DNA of 18,528 bases, taken from Hyphomicrobiales bacterium. GTDB lineage: Bacteria > Pseudomonadota > Alphaproteobacteria > Rhizobiales > JAJFHC01. Positions within the stretch are counted from its first letter, which is position 1. Every line of letters starts with the position of its first letter. Shown here piece after piece: positions 7,520 to 15,505 of the stretch. The notes below the pieces were generated by a model that searched no databases, was not told the origin of the DNA, and saw nothing but the letters and a program-made list of their open reading frames with translations. A program made the translations under genes and the position numbers. The stretch covers positions 1 through 18,528 of the forward strand of contig JAJFHC010000216.1 in assembly GCA_021775835.1 (NCBI GenBank). Direction: 5' to 3'.

Positions 7520-8536
7520 TCATTCCCGCCACTCATCTGCAATAAGAAACATGCAGTCACCCACTTCGGTCATCGGCAACGGGCGTTGCATTATGATCAA
7601 GCCCGGGCGTGGACTTGGAATCACCAGCGCAGGTTTCTCCGGCTTGCGGATATCGTGCAATTGACCGAGCGGTTGGCCCTCTTCGACCGTCTCTTCCAGG
7701 TTGACAAAACTCTCAAACAGACCGCCGTCGGAACTGAGCACAAAACAGCTGAGATCGGGCGTCGAAATTATGCGCGTTGCCGGACGGCCCTTCGCTTCCG
7801 GAGGTATAATCTCGCCGCCGAGAATTCCTGCAAAGACGAGCAAGTTCCGGACACCTGTATCGGTAATTTCAACGCTTTGGCGCGTGATGCGCCCGGCACC
7901 GCCAAGTTCGCTCGAAATCACCGCCTTGCCCTGGATTTCGGCATGCCATTCGAGCATTCCGCCGCCCTCCTGTTCGGTGGTGAGCAGGCCGTAGGGTGCA
8001 CCAAACGCCTTCATGCACCCGAGGCTTTTTTCGACACGCTTCGGGTCGCCGACCTGGTGCATCATGGTGAGCGGAACATAGTCCAAACTCGTACCGCCCG
8101 AATGGATGTCGGCGACATAATCGACATGGGGAAGGAGGCCACGCACGACGAAGTCCGCCAACGCCTCGCTGAAACTCCCCCGTCTATCTCCCGGGAAAAC
8201 CCGGTTGAGATTGCGCCCATCGATAGGCGAAAGGCGGCTTGCAGCCAGAGTGGCCGGCAGATTGAGGCAGGGTATGATGATAACAAGACCAGTGACGTTC
8301 TTCGGATCGAGATCGCGTGCCAGTTTGATCAACGCAATCGGTCCCTCGAACTCGTCGCCGTGGACCCCTCCGGTCAGAAGAATTCCCGGCCCCTCGCCAT
8401 TGCGCACAACGACGATCGGGATCATCTCGGCGCCATAGGCGGAAAACTGGGTTGAATTCGGAACGATCAGATGCCCGAACTGCTTGCCGTCCCGATCGAG
8501 CGAAACAGTCGCTTGGATGTTGGAATCGTCTAACAT
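7520..8536 (-). CDS. DoeB/EutE-like N-acyl-amino-acid deacetylase (aspartoacylase family)
   Basis: The protein has 338 residues if translation starts at the ATG at 8536; an in-frame ATG at 8563 would add nine residues, and neither has a clear Shine-Dalgarno sequence. Zinc ligands are visible as HGDE (His59, Glu62) and DIHSGG (His145). The catalytic Glu is in SSELGG (Glu210). SPIDGRNLNRVFPG at 103-116 closely resembles the substrate loop of N-acetyl-diaminobutyrate deacetylase from ectoine catabolism, and the overall N-terminal pattern (GAEMIPI, then HGDEFEGPIALIKLARDLDP) fits the same subgroup. The role would be removal of an acetyl or acyl group after ring or amide opening by a hydrolase. 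The M24 hydrolases that usually partner with DoeB lie 7 kb away at 15506 and 18431. It is divergent from the RidA-type gene and could share a control region with it. Ectoine as the substrate is not established. Confidence 0.85.
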   Translation of the reverse strand: MLDDSNIQATVSLDRDGKQFGHLIVPNSTQFSAYGAEMIPIVVVRNGEGPGILLTGGVHGDEFEGPIALIKLARDLDPKNVTGLVIIIPCLNLPATLAASRLSPIDGRNLNRVFPGDRRGSFSEALADFVVRGLLPHVDYVADIHSGGTSLDYVPLTMMHQVGDPKRVEKSLGCMKAFGAPYGLLTTEQEGGGMLEWHAEIQGKAVISSELGGAGRITRQSVEITDTGVRNLLVFAGILGGEIIPPEAKGRPATRIISTPDLSCFVLSSDGGLFESFVNLEETVEEGQPLGQLHDIRKPEKPALVIPSPRPGLIIMQRPLPMTEVGDCMFLIADEWRE

Positions 8537-8653
8537 GAAAAGAAGACCTGTTTTTCGCCGCATCTGATGGACGGCAGGCTACATTACGCAAATTTCAAAC
8601 GCTACTCTTACGCGACAATGAAAAGACTTCGAAGCCTTCTGAGGAATTAGGAC

Positions 8654-9046
8654 ATGACCGAACACAAGAGTTTTCCCGCAGACATCAAGATCGATGCGCC
8701 GTTCTCGAATCTCGTGCTTGACCGAGACTATGCCTTTCTGTCGGGCCTGGTCGCCGCGGACGTGGAACAGGGACTGGCCGTGCTCGGAGATGTCCGCGCC
8801 GAAACCGAGGTGGTCATGAAGACGATCAAGTTTCTGCTCGGCGAGGTCGGCCTCGACATGTCGGACATCGTGCGCTGCGATGTTCATCTGGCGGACCTGA
8901 GCGAAATGGACGCCATGAACGAAGCCTATGGCGGCTTCTTCGAAGCGGGCCGCTATCCGGCCCGGACCACGACGCAATCGGGTGCACTTTTCGGCGGCAG
9001 CAGAGTGGAGGTAACCTGCATGGCACGGCGGCGGAGTGAAACGTGA
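8654..9046 (+). CDS. RidA/YjgF/UK114-family enamine/imine deaminase-like protein
   Basis: The product of 130 residues is the normal length for the family. It carries the hallmark RYPARTT segment with Arg104, which binds the carboxylate of the enamine substrate, and RVEVTCMA with Glu119 near the C-terminus. The central VMKTIKFLLGEVGLDMSDIV part fits the family trimer core. GAGGA about eight bases upstream supports the start. Family members hydrolyse reactive enamines and imines released by PLP enzymes or dehydratases, and catabolic-cluster versions often act on specific aminoacrylate-type intermediates. Its divergent arrangement with the deacetylase suggests it handles a product of the same pathway. 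The substrate is unknown. Confidence 0.88.
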   Translation: MTEHKSFPADIKIDAPFSNLVLDRDYAFLSGLVAADVEQGLAVLGDVRAETEVVMKTIKFLLGEVGLDMSDIVRCDVHLADLSEMDAMNEAYGGFFEAGRYPARTTTQSGALFGGSRVEVTCMARRRSET

Positions 9047-9190
9047 CATGCCAGCCGTGGCGGACAAGACCGCTCGTGTTGTGTGGGCGCTGCTCAACGG
9101 CGGTGAAACATAGAATGATACCAAATCGACCCGTGATATCAGCCTTTTAACGGATTCGAACCAACCCACAGGAGGTTAAAACGGTAGATT

Positions 9191-9230
9191 TCCCCTGTCA
9201 TTTCCCGTGTATCAGGGAAATGACAGGGGA
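9191..9230. repeat. Perfect 16-bp inverted repeat (hairpin) between convergent genes
   Basis: Arms TCCCCTGTCATTTCCC (9191-9206) and its exact complement (9215-9230) enclose an 8-base loop, GTGTATCA. It lies between the convergent RidA-type and LacI-type genes and could act as a bidirectional terminator, but no clear U-run follows on either side. CCCTGT/CAGGGA-rich palindromes of this style are also scattered as repeats in Rhizobiales genomes, so a small mobile palindrome is an alternative. The rest of 9047-9325 shows no gene. Confidence 0.7.
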
Positions 9231-9325
9231 GAACTGCCCGCGCCAGACTGCGCTCACCACCATTCAGTCTTCCCAAGTGTAAATGCGTATCATGATACTC
9301 TTGCGACAATTGCCTTCGGTGTTGG

Positions 9326-10336
9326 CTAACGCACATTCTCGCGCATAATGATTTCCACCGGCACATGACTGAATTCCGCTGGCTGCGATGTGAGGTGGTT
9401 GATGATGGAGCCAATGGCAATGTGCGCCGCTTTACCCATGTCCTGATGCACCACGGCGTCCACAACGCCTGAAACCAGGGCCTGCCGGGTAAGCGGCGTA
9501 AGGTTGTAACAAACATAGGTGACGTCGGTCTTTCGCCCGCTTTCGAGCAGCGCCTTTTCGATACCCCGGTTGCCGCCTCCAATGTTGAGAATGCCGCGCA
9601 ACATCTTGTTGGAACTCAGTAATTCGGTTGCCATTTGATAGGCGCGGTCGGGATCGTCCTTACTTTGAATGACGGGCAAAAGAGTGAGGTTTGGATAGCT
9701 TTCTCTCAAGACGGTTCGAAAGCCCATTTCCCGCTCTTCATGGCTGCGGTAGAGTGGACCGCCGACAAACACCGCAATGTCTCCGATTTCCCTGACCAAA
9801 AGCCCCATGAGCAGACCGGAGGTGCGTCCCGCAGCGCGATTGTCGAGGCCCACGTAACCCAACGCTCGTGAGCCGGGGAGGCTGGTCAACAACGAGACAA
9901 CGGGAATGTTCTGGGCGCTTGCGTCGTCAATGACATTGCGCACCAGAGGGTGATCGAGCGTCTGGACAATCATGCCCGATGTTCCCTGCTCGATACAGGC
10001 CGTCATGGCTTCTGCCAGAGCTGTAGGGTTGAGGCGGCGTGGATAGGCGGTACGAAGGTGCACGCCCCGTTCTCGACCGGCCTTGCGAAGTTCCTGCGCC
10101 AGCAGGTCATTGGCGAAACCGGCACTTCCTGCGATGATGGCATCTATCTCAATCGAATTCGCAAACGTGGGAATAATTCGAGGACGGCTTTCGGCCATCT
10201 CCAGCAGCTTCATCGCATCATTGACCTTCGCCTGGGTCTGTTGCCGGACGCCGGGACGGTTGTTGAGGACACGGTCAACTGTCGCTGTACTGACGCCAGC
10301 TTGTAGGGCAATGTCGATGATGCGGGCCTTGTTCAA
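9326..10336 (-). CDS. LacI/GalR-family transcriptional regulator
   Basis: The protein has 336 residues and starts at TTG (10336). AAAGAGG lies about eight bases upstream, and no ATG or GTG is available nearby in frame. The N-terminal helix-turn-helix occupies residues about 4-30 (IIDIALQAGVSTATVDRVLNN). The remainder is a periplasmic-binding-protein-like effector domain with NLTPLTRQALVSGVVDAVVHQD near the end, close to the type that senses sugars or polyols. It is divergent from the Gfo/Idh/MocA gene, and a palindromic operator candidate sits 38 bases upstream of its start. It probably represses that oxidoreductase and itself. The ligand is unknown. Confidence 0.9.
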   Translation of the reverse strand: MNKARIIDIALQAGVSTATVDRVLNNRPGVRQQTQAKVNDAMKLLEMAESRPRIIPTFANSIEIDAIIAGSAGFANDLLAQELRKAGRERGVHLRTAYPRRLNPTALAEAMTACIEQGTSGMIVQTLDHPLVRNVIDDASAQNIPVVSLLTSLPGSRALGYVGLDNRAAGRTSGLLMGLLVREIGDIAVFVGGPLYRSHEEREMGFRTVLRESYPNLTLLPVIQSKDDPDRAYQMATELLSSNKMLRGILNIGGGNRGIEKALLESGRKTDVTYVCYNLTPLTRQALVSGVVDAVVHQDMGKAAHIAIGSIINHLTSQPAEFSHVPVEIIMRENVR

Positions 10337-10373
10337 GAATGCAGCCTCTTTCGGGGATGATCGCCGTAACCCT

Positions 10374-10391
10374 CATTTGATGCCTCAAATG
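10374..10391. promoter_or_regulatory. Candidate LacI-type operator
   Basis: CATTTGA TGCC TCAAATG is a perfect 7-bp inverted repeat with a 4-bp spacer. It is located upstream of the LacI-type gene and in the divergent region toward the oxidoreductase. Size and position fit an operator of a LacI-family protein. Binding is inferred. Confidence 0.5.
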
Positions 10392-10752
10392 GAAATTTTT
10401 GCAAGTCTGGGCAGAAAAATGTTGCTGAGGAAACGCAATGAACGAGATTCGGTTTGGTGAAATTGGACTCGCGCGCGATGTTCCATTTCAAAATCGCCAA
10501 AAAGGAAGGAGCGGTTTCGCGTGAGAGAAAAAATGTTCAAAAACCTGAACGCACGTCTTGCCGAGGCATGGAACGTCCATCGATGATCGAGGGACCGGAA
10601 GAGACGGGATTGGCGCGCGAAGGGGCCATGCCGATCGAGCGCCACGGAGACATAGGCAAGATGATCACTGAGGTTGATCAGATGGATTTCGCCCCCATCA
10701 CACCCGGTCCCGTTGCCACGACGTCAGAGGCACATTTTTTGGAGAAAGCACA
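10392..10752 (+). other. 360-bp leader with short frames, possibly remnants, before the oxidoreductase gene
   Basis: No recognised gene fills this stretch. An ATG at 10439, preceded by GAGG, opens a 28-codon frame (MNEIRFGEIGLARDVPFQNR at its start). A second short frame beginning MFKNLNARLAEAW follows near 10533. A third frame, open from 10454, ends PGPVATTSEAHFLEKAQ with its TGA overlapping the next ATG as ATGA (10753-10756). The coupled end suggests real or recently decayed coding sequence, perhaps the tail of a deleted upstream operon gene. I do not recognise any of these peptides. Confidence 0.3.
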
Positions 10753-11784
10753 ATGAGCAAAATCCGGCTGGCGCTCATTGGAGCTGGCGTGATCGGCAAA
10801 CGTCATCTGGCGGCCATGGCGGATGCTGACGAGGTTGAACTGGTTGGTATCGCTGATCCTTTTCCCACGGCCAGAGCTGTGTCTGGCGAATTTGGCGTTC
10901 CGCACTTCAACGATGCCACAACGTTGCTCGAAGAGACCAGGCCGGAAGGCGTAATTGTCGCCACGCCGACCGAACATCATTTCGAGCCAACGATGCAATC
11001 GCTCGGAAGCGGGGCTCATGTTCTGGTTGAAAAACCCATCATGGCGACGATAGAAGAAAGTGAACACGTCGTCGTCAAGTCGCGAGACACCGGGTGTCAT
11101 GTTCTGGTCGGCCACCACCGGCGCTATTATGGTCTGGTCAATCAGGCACGCGAGATTGTTCAAGGCGGCAGGATCGGCCAGTTGGTCGCGGTTTCGGGTC
11201 AGTGGAACATGCGCAAACACGCCGATTATTACGACCCGGTCTGGCGCAAAAAATGGCAGGCCGGACCGATACTGACAAACCTCATTCACGAGATGGACCT
11301 GCTGCGCTACGTGGTCGGTGATGTGGTGAGTATTTCGGCTGAGATGTCGAATGCGGTTATGGGCTTTGAAAAGGAAGATGCCGCCGCACTTGTCATGCGA
11401 TTCCAGAACGGGGCGCTCGGCACGTTCGTTCTGTCCGATCAGAGCCATTCGCCCTGGGGGTGGGAACAGGCGACCGGCGAGAATGTGGCATTTCCACGCT
11501 CGACCGAAAACGCCATCCGGTTCATGGGGACGGAAGGATCTCTCGAATTTCCCAATCTAAAGGTGTGGACCTCTAGGGGAACGCCGGAATGGCGCAATCC
11601 GTTGGAGGCGGAGGATCTGTCTGACCGGCTTGAAGATGCCTATATCAACCAGGTTATCCATTTCGGAAAGGTCATTCGCGGCGAAGAGCCGCCGCGCATC
11701 TCTGCCCAGGACGCCACGGATACGCTCAGAGCAACGCTGGCTGTTTATGAGGCTGCCGAAAGTGGAAAACGGGTGATGCTATGA
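10753..11784 (+). CDS. Gfo/Idh/MocA-family NAD(P)-dependent oxidoreductase
   Basis: The protein has 343 residues. The N-terminal Rossmann fold has GAGVIG (10-15), and Asp35 at the end of strand two (GIAD) suggests preference for NAD. EKPI at 93-96 is the family hallmark. The active-site pattern NLIHEMDLLR has His179 and Asp182, and the C-terminal domain includes FMGTEGSLEF. The family oxidises sugars, inositols, amino-sugar acids or related cyclic compounds, and some members reduce imines or act on dihydrodiols. GGAG with eight-base spacing supports the start. It is probably under control of the divergent LacI-type regulator. The following 195 bases, to the convergent TIR gene, show no gene. 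Confidence 0.9.
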   Translation: MSKIRLALIGAGVIGKRHLAAMADADEVELVGIADPFPTARAVSGEFGVPHFNDATTLLEETRPEGVIVATPTEHHFEPTMQSLGSGAHVLVEKPIMATIEESEHVVVKSRDTGCHVLVGHHRRYYGLVNQAREIVQGGRIGQLVAVSGQWNMRKHADYYDPVWRKKWQAGPILTNLIHEMDLLRYVVGDVVSISAEMSNAVMGFEKEDAAALVMRFQNGALGTFVLSDQSHSPWGWEQATGENVAFPRSTENAIRFMGTEGSLEFPNLKVWTSRGTPEWRNPLEAEDLSDRLEDAYINQVIHFGKVIRGEEPPRISAQDATDTLRATLAVYEAAESGKRVML

Positions 11785-11979
11785 CGCAAGGCCCGGCCGT
11801 TCCGGTGTCCCGTTCGGGCGGTGTGATGGCCATAGAAAAACCTCTGCTTTGACGTGAGTTTTTTGAACAGCTGCATTCGTCGTTTGCCGTGCCGGGCATT
11901 CAAATTTTCTGTATCTGACAATAGAATTCGGACGCCTGCCGGAGGACATCCGGTTAGCGTGACGGCACCACTCTTTGCA

Positions 11980-14900
11980 TCATTCTTCAACTGGATTTTT
12001 CAATCTCTCAAGCTTCTCGCGTGTCTGGTTGAGGTGTTCGCGATGGGCGGGGATAAGCGATCCGTTTTTATCGAGCGCTTCGAGAATGGCGATCGCGGCT
12101 TCCAGATGTGGAACCGCCTTGGATTGGTCAGCGACCGACAATTTCAAATGCACTCTCGCAATGTCGATCCGCCAGACGGCATCTTTTTCCGCAAAGCCGG
12201 AGACTAATTCCAGTGCTTCGGAATACGAGTTTCTGGCTTCATCTGGAAATTTGGTGTTCCAGTACACGTCACCAAGTTTGTCGAGGGCGATCGCCAGATC
12301 GACCCTCCAGGCAGGGTCGACTTCCGCTTTCATCCGTACCAACGCTAATCTCTCCTCCCACACATCGCGGGCAGCGTCGAATTCACCGGCCGCATTGGAA
12401 AGATCACCAATGCGGTCAAGGTTGACAATGATGAACAGTTGTTGATCGGAGGACTGGAGTGCGTTGGCACGCGCAAGTCCCAGGGCTTCGCGGTGGAGGT
12501 CCAGTGCCGCGGCGGGTTTTCCAGTTTCAACATGAAGTCCGGCCAGATCGCGAAGCGTGCGTTCGTGCTCGATCTTCCAGAGCGCTTTTTCATTCTGCAG
12601 GCTTCGCAGCAAATCCCGCTTCCGCTCGAAAGATGTAATGGCCAGGTGAGGGGCGCCGACATCCTTGTGGATGCGCGCGACTTCGTCGTGGGTCACCACC
12701 ATGTCTGCGCGAAACTTCGGATGTTGCAATGCAATCTTTTCAAACACATCTATCTTCTTTTCGTAGGCGGCGACCGTTCCGGCGAAGTCTTTGGCCTCAC
12801 GTTTGGTGTCGCCGATCAGATCAAAGCCGATGGCCAGATTTTTCAACCGGTCCAAATCCTTCGGTGAGTCATCGACCAGACCCTGTGCAAGACCAAGACT
12901 TTCCTCGTAAAGTGCGATGGCGCCGGGTAGGTCTCCCGTGCTGCGTCGTATGTCGGCCACGCGGTCGAGCGAAATGCTGAGGTTGCGTCGCAACGGCGCA
13001 TCGAGCGGCCAGCGGGAATGTAAATCGCGGCCGATCTTCAGCGCTTCTTCATAGGCTTGCGTCCCACCAACTTTATCTTTTGCCGCCAGTCGGACGTCTC
13101 CCACCACGCTTAACACGCTGGAGAGTTCAAGAGTGGCATCGCGCGCCGTTGGGTCACGACGTTGGACGGCGCGGATGAGGTCGAGAGATTTTTCCCGTAT
13201 GTGTAACGCGCCGGACACATCACCGGCACTTTGCCGCAGCCCGGCCAATCTGTCGTATCCAACCGAAAGATTTCGGGCGTTCGTAAGGTTGTCTGAATCA
13301 ATTTCGTAAAGCTGTTCGGATATTCCGGTGCTTTGCAGGTAGAGCGCGAGCGCCTTGTCGGTTTCTCCCGCATCCCTGGCATGATCGGCAAGTCTATCGA
13401 TGGCACCCGAGTGACCCGCCAGCCAGTCCGCACGGGTTGCATCTTGGTCGACGAGGCGACTGTAGAGCTTGGCTGCTTCCTGGTAATGCTTGATACTTTT
13501 GGCGCGTCGGCCCAGCGCCAGTTCGACGTCACCGACACGCCCGATGGCGAGGGCAAGATCGGCCACCCGGGAGAAGTCGCTGGGATCCTGCAAGGCGAGG
13601 TTTCGTCTGGCGGCAACGGCGTCGGAAAACCATTTCGCTGCGGTCTCCCGGTCGCCGGCGCGGCCAGCCGCATCGCCCATTTGGATTAGCATGGCGGATT
13701 TGCTGCGTTGCCAACGGGCGTTTTGCGGCTCGATACTTATCGCCCTGTCGATTTCCGCCAAAGCCTGCCCGTAGCGCGCCATGGCGCCCGCATCATCGCC
13801 CTGTCGCAAAACGATATCGGCAAGCTTGCCAATGCCCAAGGACAGATCGAATGCCAGCGACGCATCGTCGGGGTCTTTTCGGGCAAGGGAAAGCGCGATT
13901 TTGGAACCTTCTTCGAAGTGTTGCTTTGCCCGGTCGACCTCGCCCAGTTGAAGCCTGAGGTCGCCCAGTTTGTCGAGTGCCACAGAGACATCATGCAAAT
14001 GACGCCTGTCTTCGGGAGCCTCATTCAACTTGTCACGGGAGATCGCAAGCGACGCTTCATAGGCCGCCAGTGCCGGCGCGGTTTCGCCTTGCGCCCGCAG
14101 GCTATTGCCGATTTCGTTGAATGCCGCCGCCTGTTGCCGTTTCGCGTCGAGGAATGCGGTGTCTTGCGCGGCCAGCGATGCGTAGAGCGCTTCGGCGGCC
14201 CTTGCCTCCTTCTCCGCAGCGTCCAGATTGCCCGTCGTGCGATGGTATCGCGAAGAAATAATCATCAAGCGCCCGCGTTCGCCGGCAAGCAGCGTATTGT
14301 CGGGCGCAATTTCTATGACGTCGTCTGCAAGAGCTTCCATTTTACGAAGCAGTGCGTCCCCGACGTCGCGCCGAACCCCGCCGGTTCCTGACTCCGTCGC
14401 GACGATATCCGCCACGCCCGCCAAGCCTTCCACACTGGCGCGGATCGCGACTTGCGCTCGTTGAGATTCAGAATAAGCGACCCAGGCGGTGGAGATGGCG
14501 ACAACGGACAACACGGCGAAGATCACGGCAAGGGCTCCATTGCGTTGCGCCCGCTGCCGGGCTCGCGCCGCTTCCCGGTCCCTGAGTTTCCCCAGGGGAA
14601 CGCCGAGCAGCCCGGCGATGGTTTTCAAGGCGCCGTCGTTGAGCCCGTCCTTGTCGTCGCGAAGGTCGGCGGCAAGCGGTTCGACCAGGGCCTCCCGCAG
14701 GCTCGGGGGAAAACAATCCGGGGGGTCTCCCGCGACGATCACCGGATGGATACGCGACGCCCGACCTAGCTTTACAAAATACGCAATCTCCGCATCGACC
14801 CATTTCGAGGCTGCGGCGTCAGGCGAGCAAATGACGACAAGATTATCCGAGCGCTCAAGCGCCTCCTGGATTGAATTCGATAGATCAGCGGAGGTCGCAA

Positions 14901-15087
14901 ACTCGTCTTTATCGCGAAACACCGGGTGAAGCCGGTCTGGCACCGGTCCATTTTCAGACGGTGTGCCGACGAGATCCCTTGGAATGCGGTATCCGTCCAG
15001 CCGCCGATAGAGCTTGGAGCAGATCACCCCGTCGCGATGGCTATAGGAAATGAAAGCGCGATAGGTATTATCTCGGTCGTCAGCCAT
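11980..15087 (-). CDS. TIR domain - transmembrane helix - TPR-repeat protein
   Basis: The protein has 1035 residues. Residues about 8-165 are a bacterial TIR domain: RAFISYSHRDG at the start, YRIPRDLVG, HPVFRDKDEF, LVVICSPDAAASKWVDAEIAYF. Glu100 in the WVDAEI motif corresponds to the catalytic Glu of NAD-cleaving TIR domains. A basic stretch (165-183, rich in Arg) precedes one hydrophobic helix (about 185-205), predicting TIR in the cytoplasm and the rest outside. Residues about 260-1020 contain about fifteen TPR-like repeats of roughly 50 residues, recurring as D.LGD, GD..A and YEE.L. The likely role is a membrane-anchored sensor or scaffold coupling an external or protein-binding TPR array to a TIR signalling or NADase domain. 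Whether it acts in defence is unknown, as no known defence partner is adjacent. It is flanked on both sides by opposite-strand catabolic genes. The start ATG has only a weak Shine-Dalgarno sequence. Confidence 0.87.
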   Translation of the reverse strand: MADDRDNTYRAFISYSHRDGVICSKLYRRLDGYRIPRDLVGTPSENGPVPDRLHPVFRDKDEFATSADLSNSIQEALERSDNLVVICSPDAAASKWVDAEIAYFVKLGRASRIHPVIVAGDPPDCFPPSLREALVEPLAADLRDDKDGLNDGALKTIAGLLGVPLGKLRDREAARARQRAQRNGALAVIFAVLSVVAISTAWVAYSESQRAQVAIRASVEGLAGVADIVATESGTGGVRRDVGDALLRKMEALADDVIEIAPDNTLLAGERGRLMIISSRYHRTTGNLDAAEKEARAAEALYASLAAQDTAFLDAKRQQAAAFNEIGNSLRAQGETAPALAAYEASLAISRDKLNEAPEDRRHLHDVSVALDKLGDLRLQLGEVDRAKQHFEEGSKIALSLARKDPDDASLAFDLSLGIGKLADIVLRQGDDAGAMARYGQALAEIDRAISIEPQNARWQRSKSAMLIQMGDAAGRAGDRETAAKWFSDAVAARRNLALQDPSDFSRVADLALAIGRVGDVELALGRRAKSIKHYQEAAKLYSRLVDQDATRADWLAGHSGAIDRLADHARDAGETDKALALYLQSTGISEQLYEIDSDNLTNARNLSVGYDRLAGLRQSAGDVSGALHIREKSLDLIRAVQRRDPTARDATLELSSVLSVVGDVRLAAKDKVGGTQAYEEALKIGRDLHSRWPLDAPLRRNLSISLDRVADIRRSTGDLPGAIALYEESLGLAQGLVDDSPKDLDRLKNLAIGFDLIGDTKREAKDFAGTVAAYEKKIDVFEKIALQHPKFRADMVVTHDEVARIHKDVGAPHLAITSFERKRDLLRSLQNEKALWKIEHERTLRDLAGLHVETGKPAAALDLHREALGLARANALQSSDQQLFIIVNLDRIGDLSNAAGEFDAARDVWEERLALVRMKAEVDPAWRVDLAIALDKLGDVYWNTKFPDEARNSYSEALELVSGFAEKDAVWRIDIARVHLKLSVADQSKAVPHLEAAIAILEALDKNGSLIPAHREHLNQTREKLERLKNPVEE

Positions 15088-15234
15088 CTCACCGATCCGT
15101 TTCGTGATGTTGTCGAGACTATCAGCTTCCTATCAAATCCGCGAGACGTGCCCTTGCCCTTTTGTAGCCGAAAGTTTTCTGTTCGGACGCCGGTTTTTTG
15201 AATGCTGGGTGAACATCGGTTGGGGCGTTGTCCA

Positions 15235-15282
15235 CTGACCTGACAGGATCCCTGTCACGGTTCATTGCAGGTTTACCGTGAA
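15235..15282 (-). repeat. Inverted relative of the repeat at 4927-4965
   Basis: On the minus strand, from 15282 downward, the sequence reads TTCACGGTAAAC, then ATGAA, then TGACAGGG. The plus strand from 4928 carries CACGGTAAAC, ATGAA and TGACAGGG with nearly the same spacing. The 22-bp core (15261-15282 against 4928-4949) is identical in about 17 positions. Both copies read inward, toward each other. Confidence 0.55.
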
Positions 15283-15321
15283 TGCACCGTCCGCACCGGG
15301 CAAGGCTCGCAAGACCTTCCA

Positions 15322-15341
15322 ATATTGTATACATACAATAT
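15322..15341. promoter_or_regulatory. Candidate GntR-family operator
   Basis: ATATTGTA TACA TACAATAT is a perfect 8-bp inverted repeat with a 4-bp spacer in an AT-rich pocket just upstream of a promoter candidate. The TTGTATAC..ACAA core resembles sites of FadR/FCD-type GntR regulators. No GntR gene lies in the window, so the regulator would be encoded beyond the right edge or elsewhere. Confidence 0.5.
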
Positions 15342-15348
15342 ATAATTA

Positions 15349-15377
15349 TTGCCAATGGTCGGTGGGAATTATAGTAT
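15349..15377 (+). promoter_or_regulatory. Candidate sigma-70-type promoter of the M24-amidase operon
   Basis: TTGCCA (15349-15354) and TAGTAT (15372-15377) are separated by 17 bases. The pair starts eight bases after the GntR-type palindrome and lies about 130 bases before the M24 start. This is a consensus match only. Confidence 0.35.
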
Positions 15378-15505
15378 TGTCTTCGGTTGAGCTTCGATCT
15401 TGACTGTAGAAGCCTGAATTTCTTGGGTTTTTTCATTGCGCCAATCAACTCAGAAAACCACGGTAGATGTGGATTTCAGAACGGTAGATCCGAGGGAGGC
15501 CGACC

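Larger units (their letters stand above)
15088..15505. other. Intergenic control region between the divergent TIR-TPR and M24 genes
   Basis: No convincing gene was found; a 108-codon minus-strand frame (15122-15448) lacks family resemblance. The stretch holds the minus-strand relative of the 4.9-kb repeat (15235-15282) and a small dyad TGACAGG/CCTGTCA (15241-15257). It also holds a GntR-type palindrome, a plausible promoter, and the GGGAGG ribosome binding site (15494-15499) of the M24 gene. Confidence 0.5.

Noticed and set aside
7586..8455. Plus-strand open frame of 289 codons opposite the DoeB-like gene
   Set aside because: The minus strand has all zinc and catalytic motifs; the plus frame has no recognisable domain or ribosome binding site.
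10678..11448. Minus-strand open frame of 256 codons opposite the Gfo/Idh/MocA gene
   Set aside because: The Rossmann and EKP motifs on the plus strand settle the coding strand.
13708..14391. Plus-strand open frame of 227 codons inside the TIR-TPR gene
   Set aside because: It lies opposite continuous TPR repeats and has no family features.
15122..15448. Minus-strand frame of 108 codons in the control region
   Set aside because: It overlaps the repeat, palindrome and promoter, has no domain, and has no convincing ribosome binding site.
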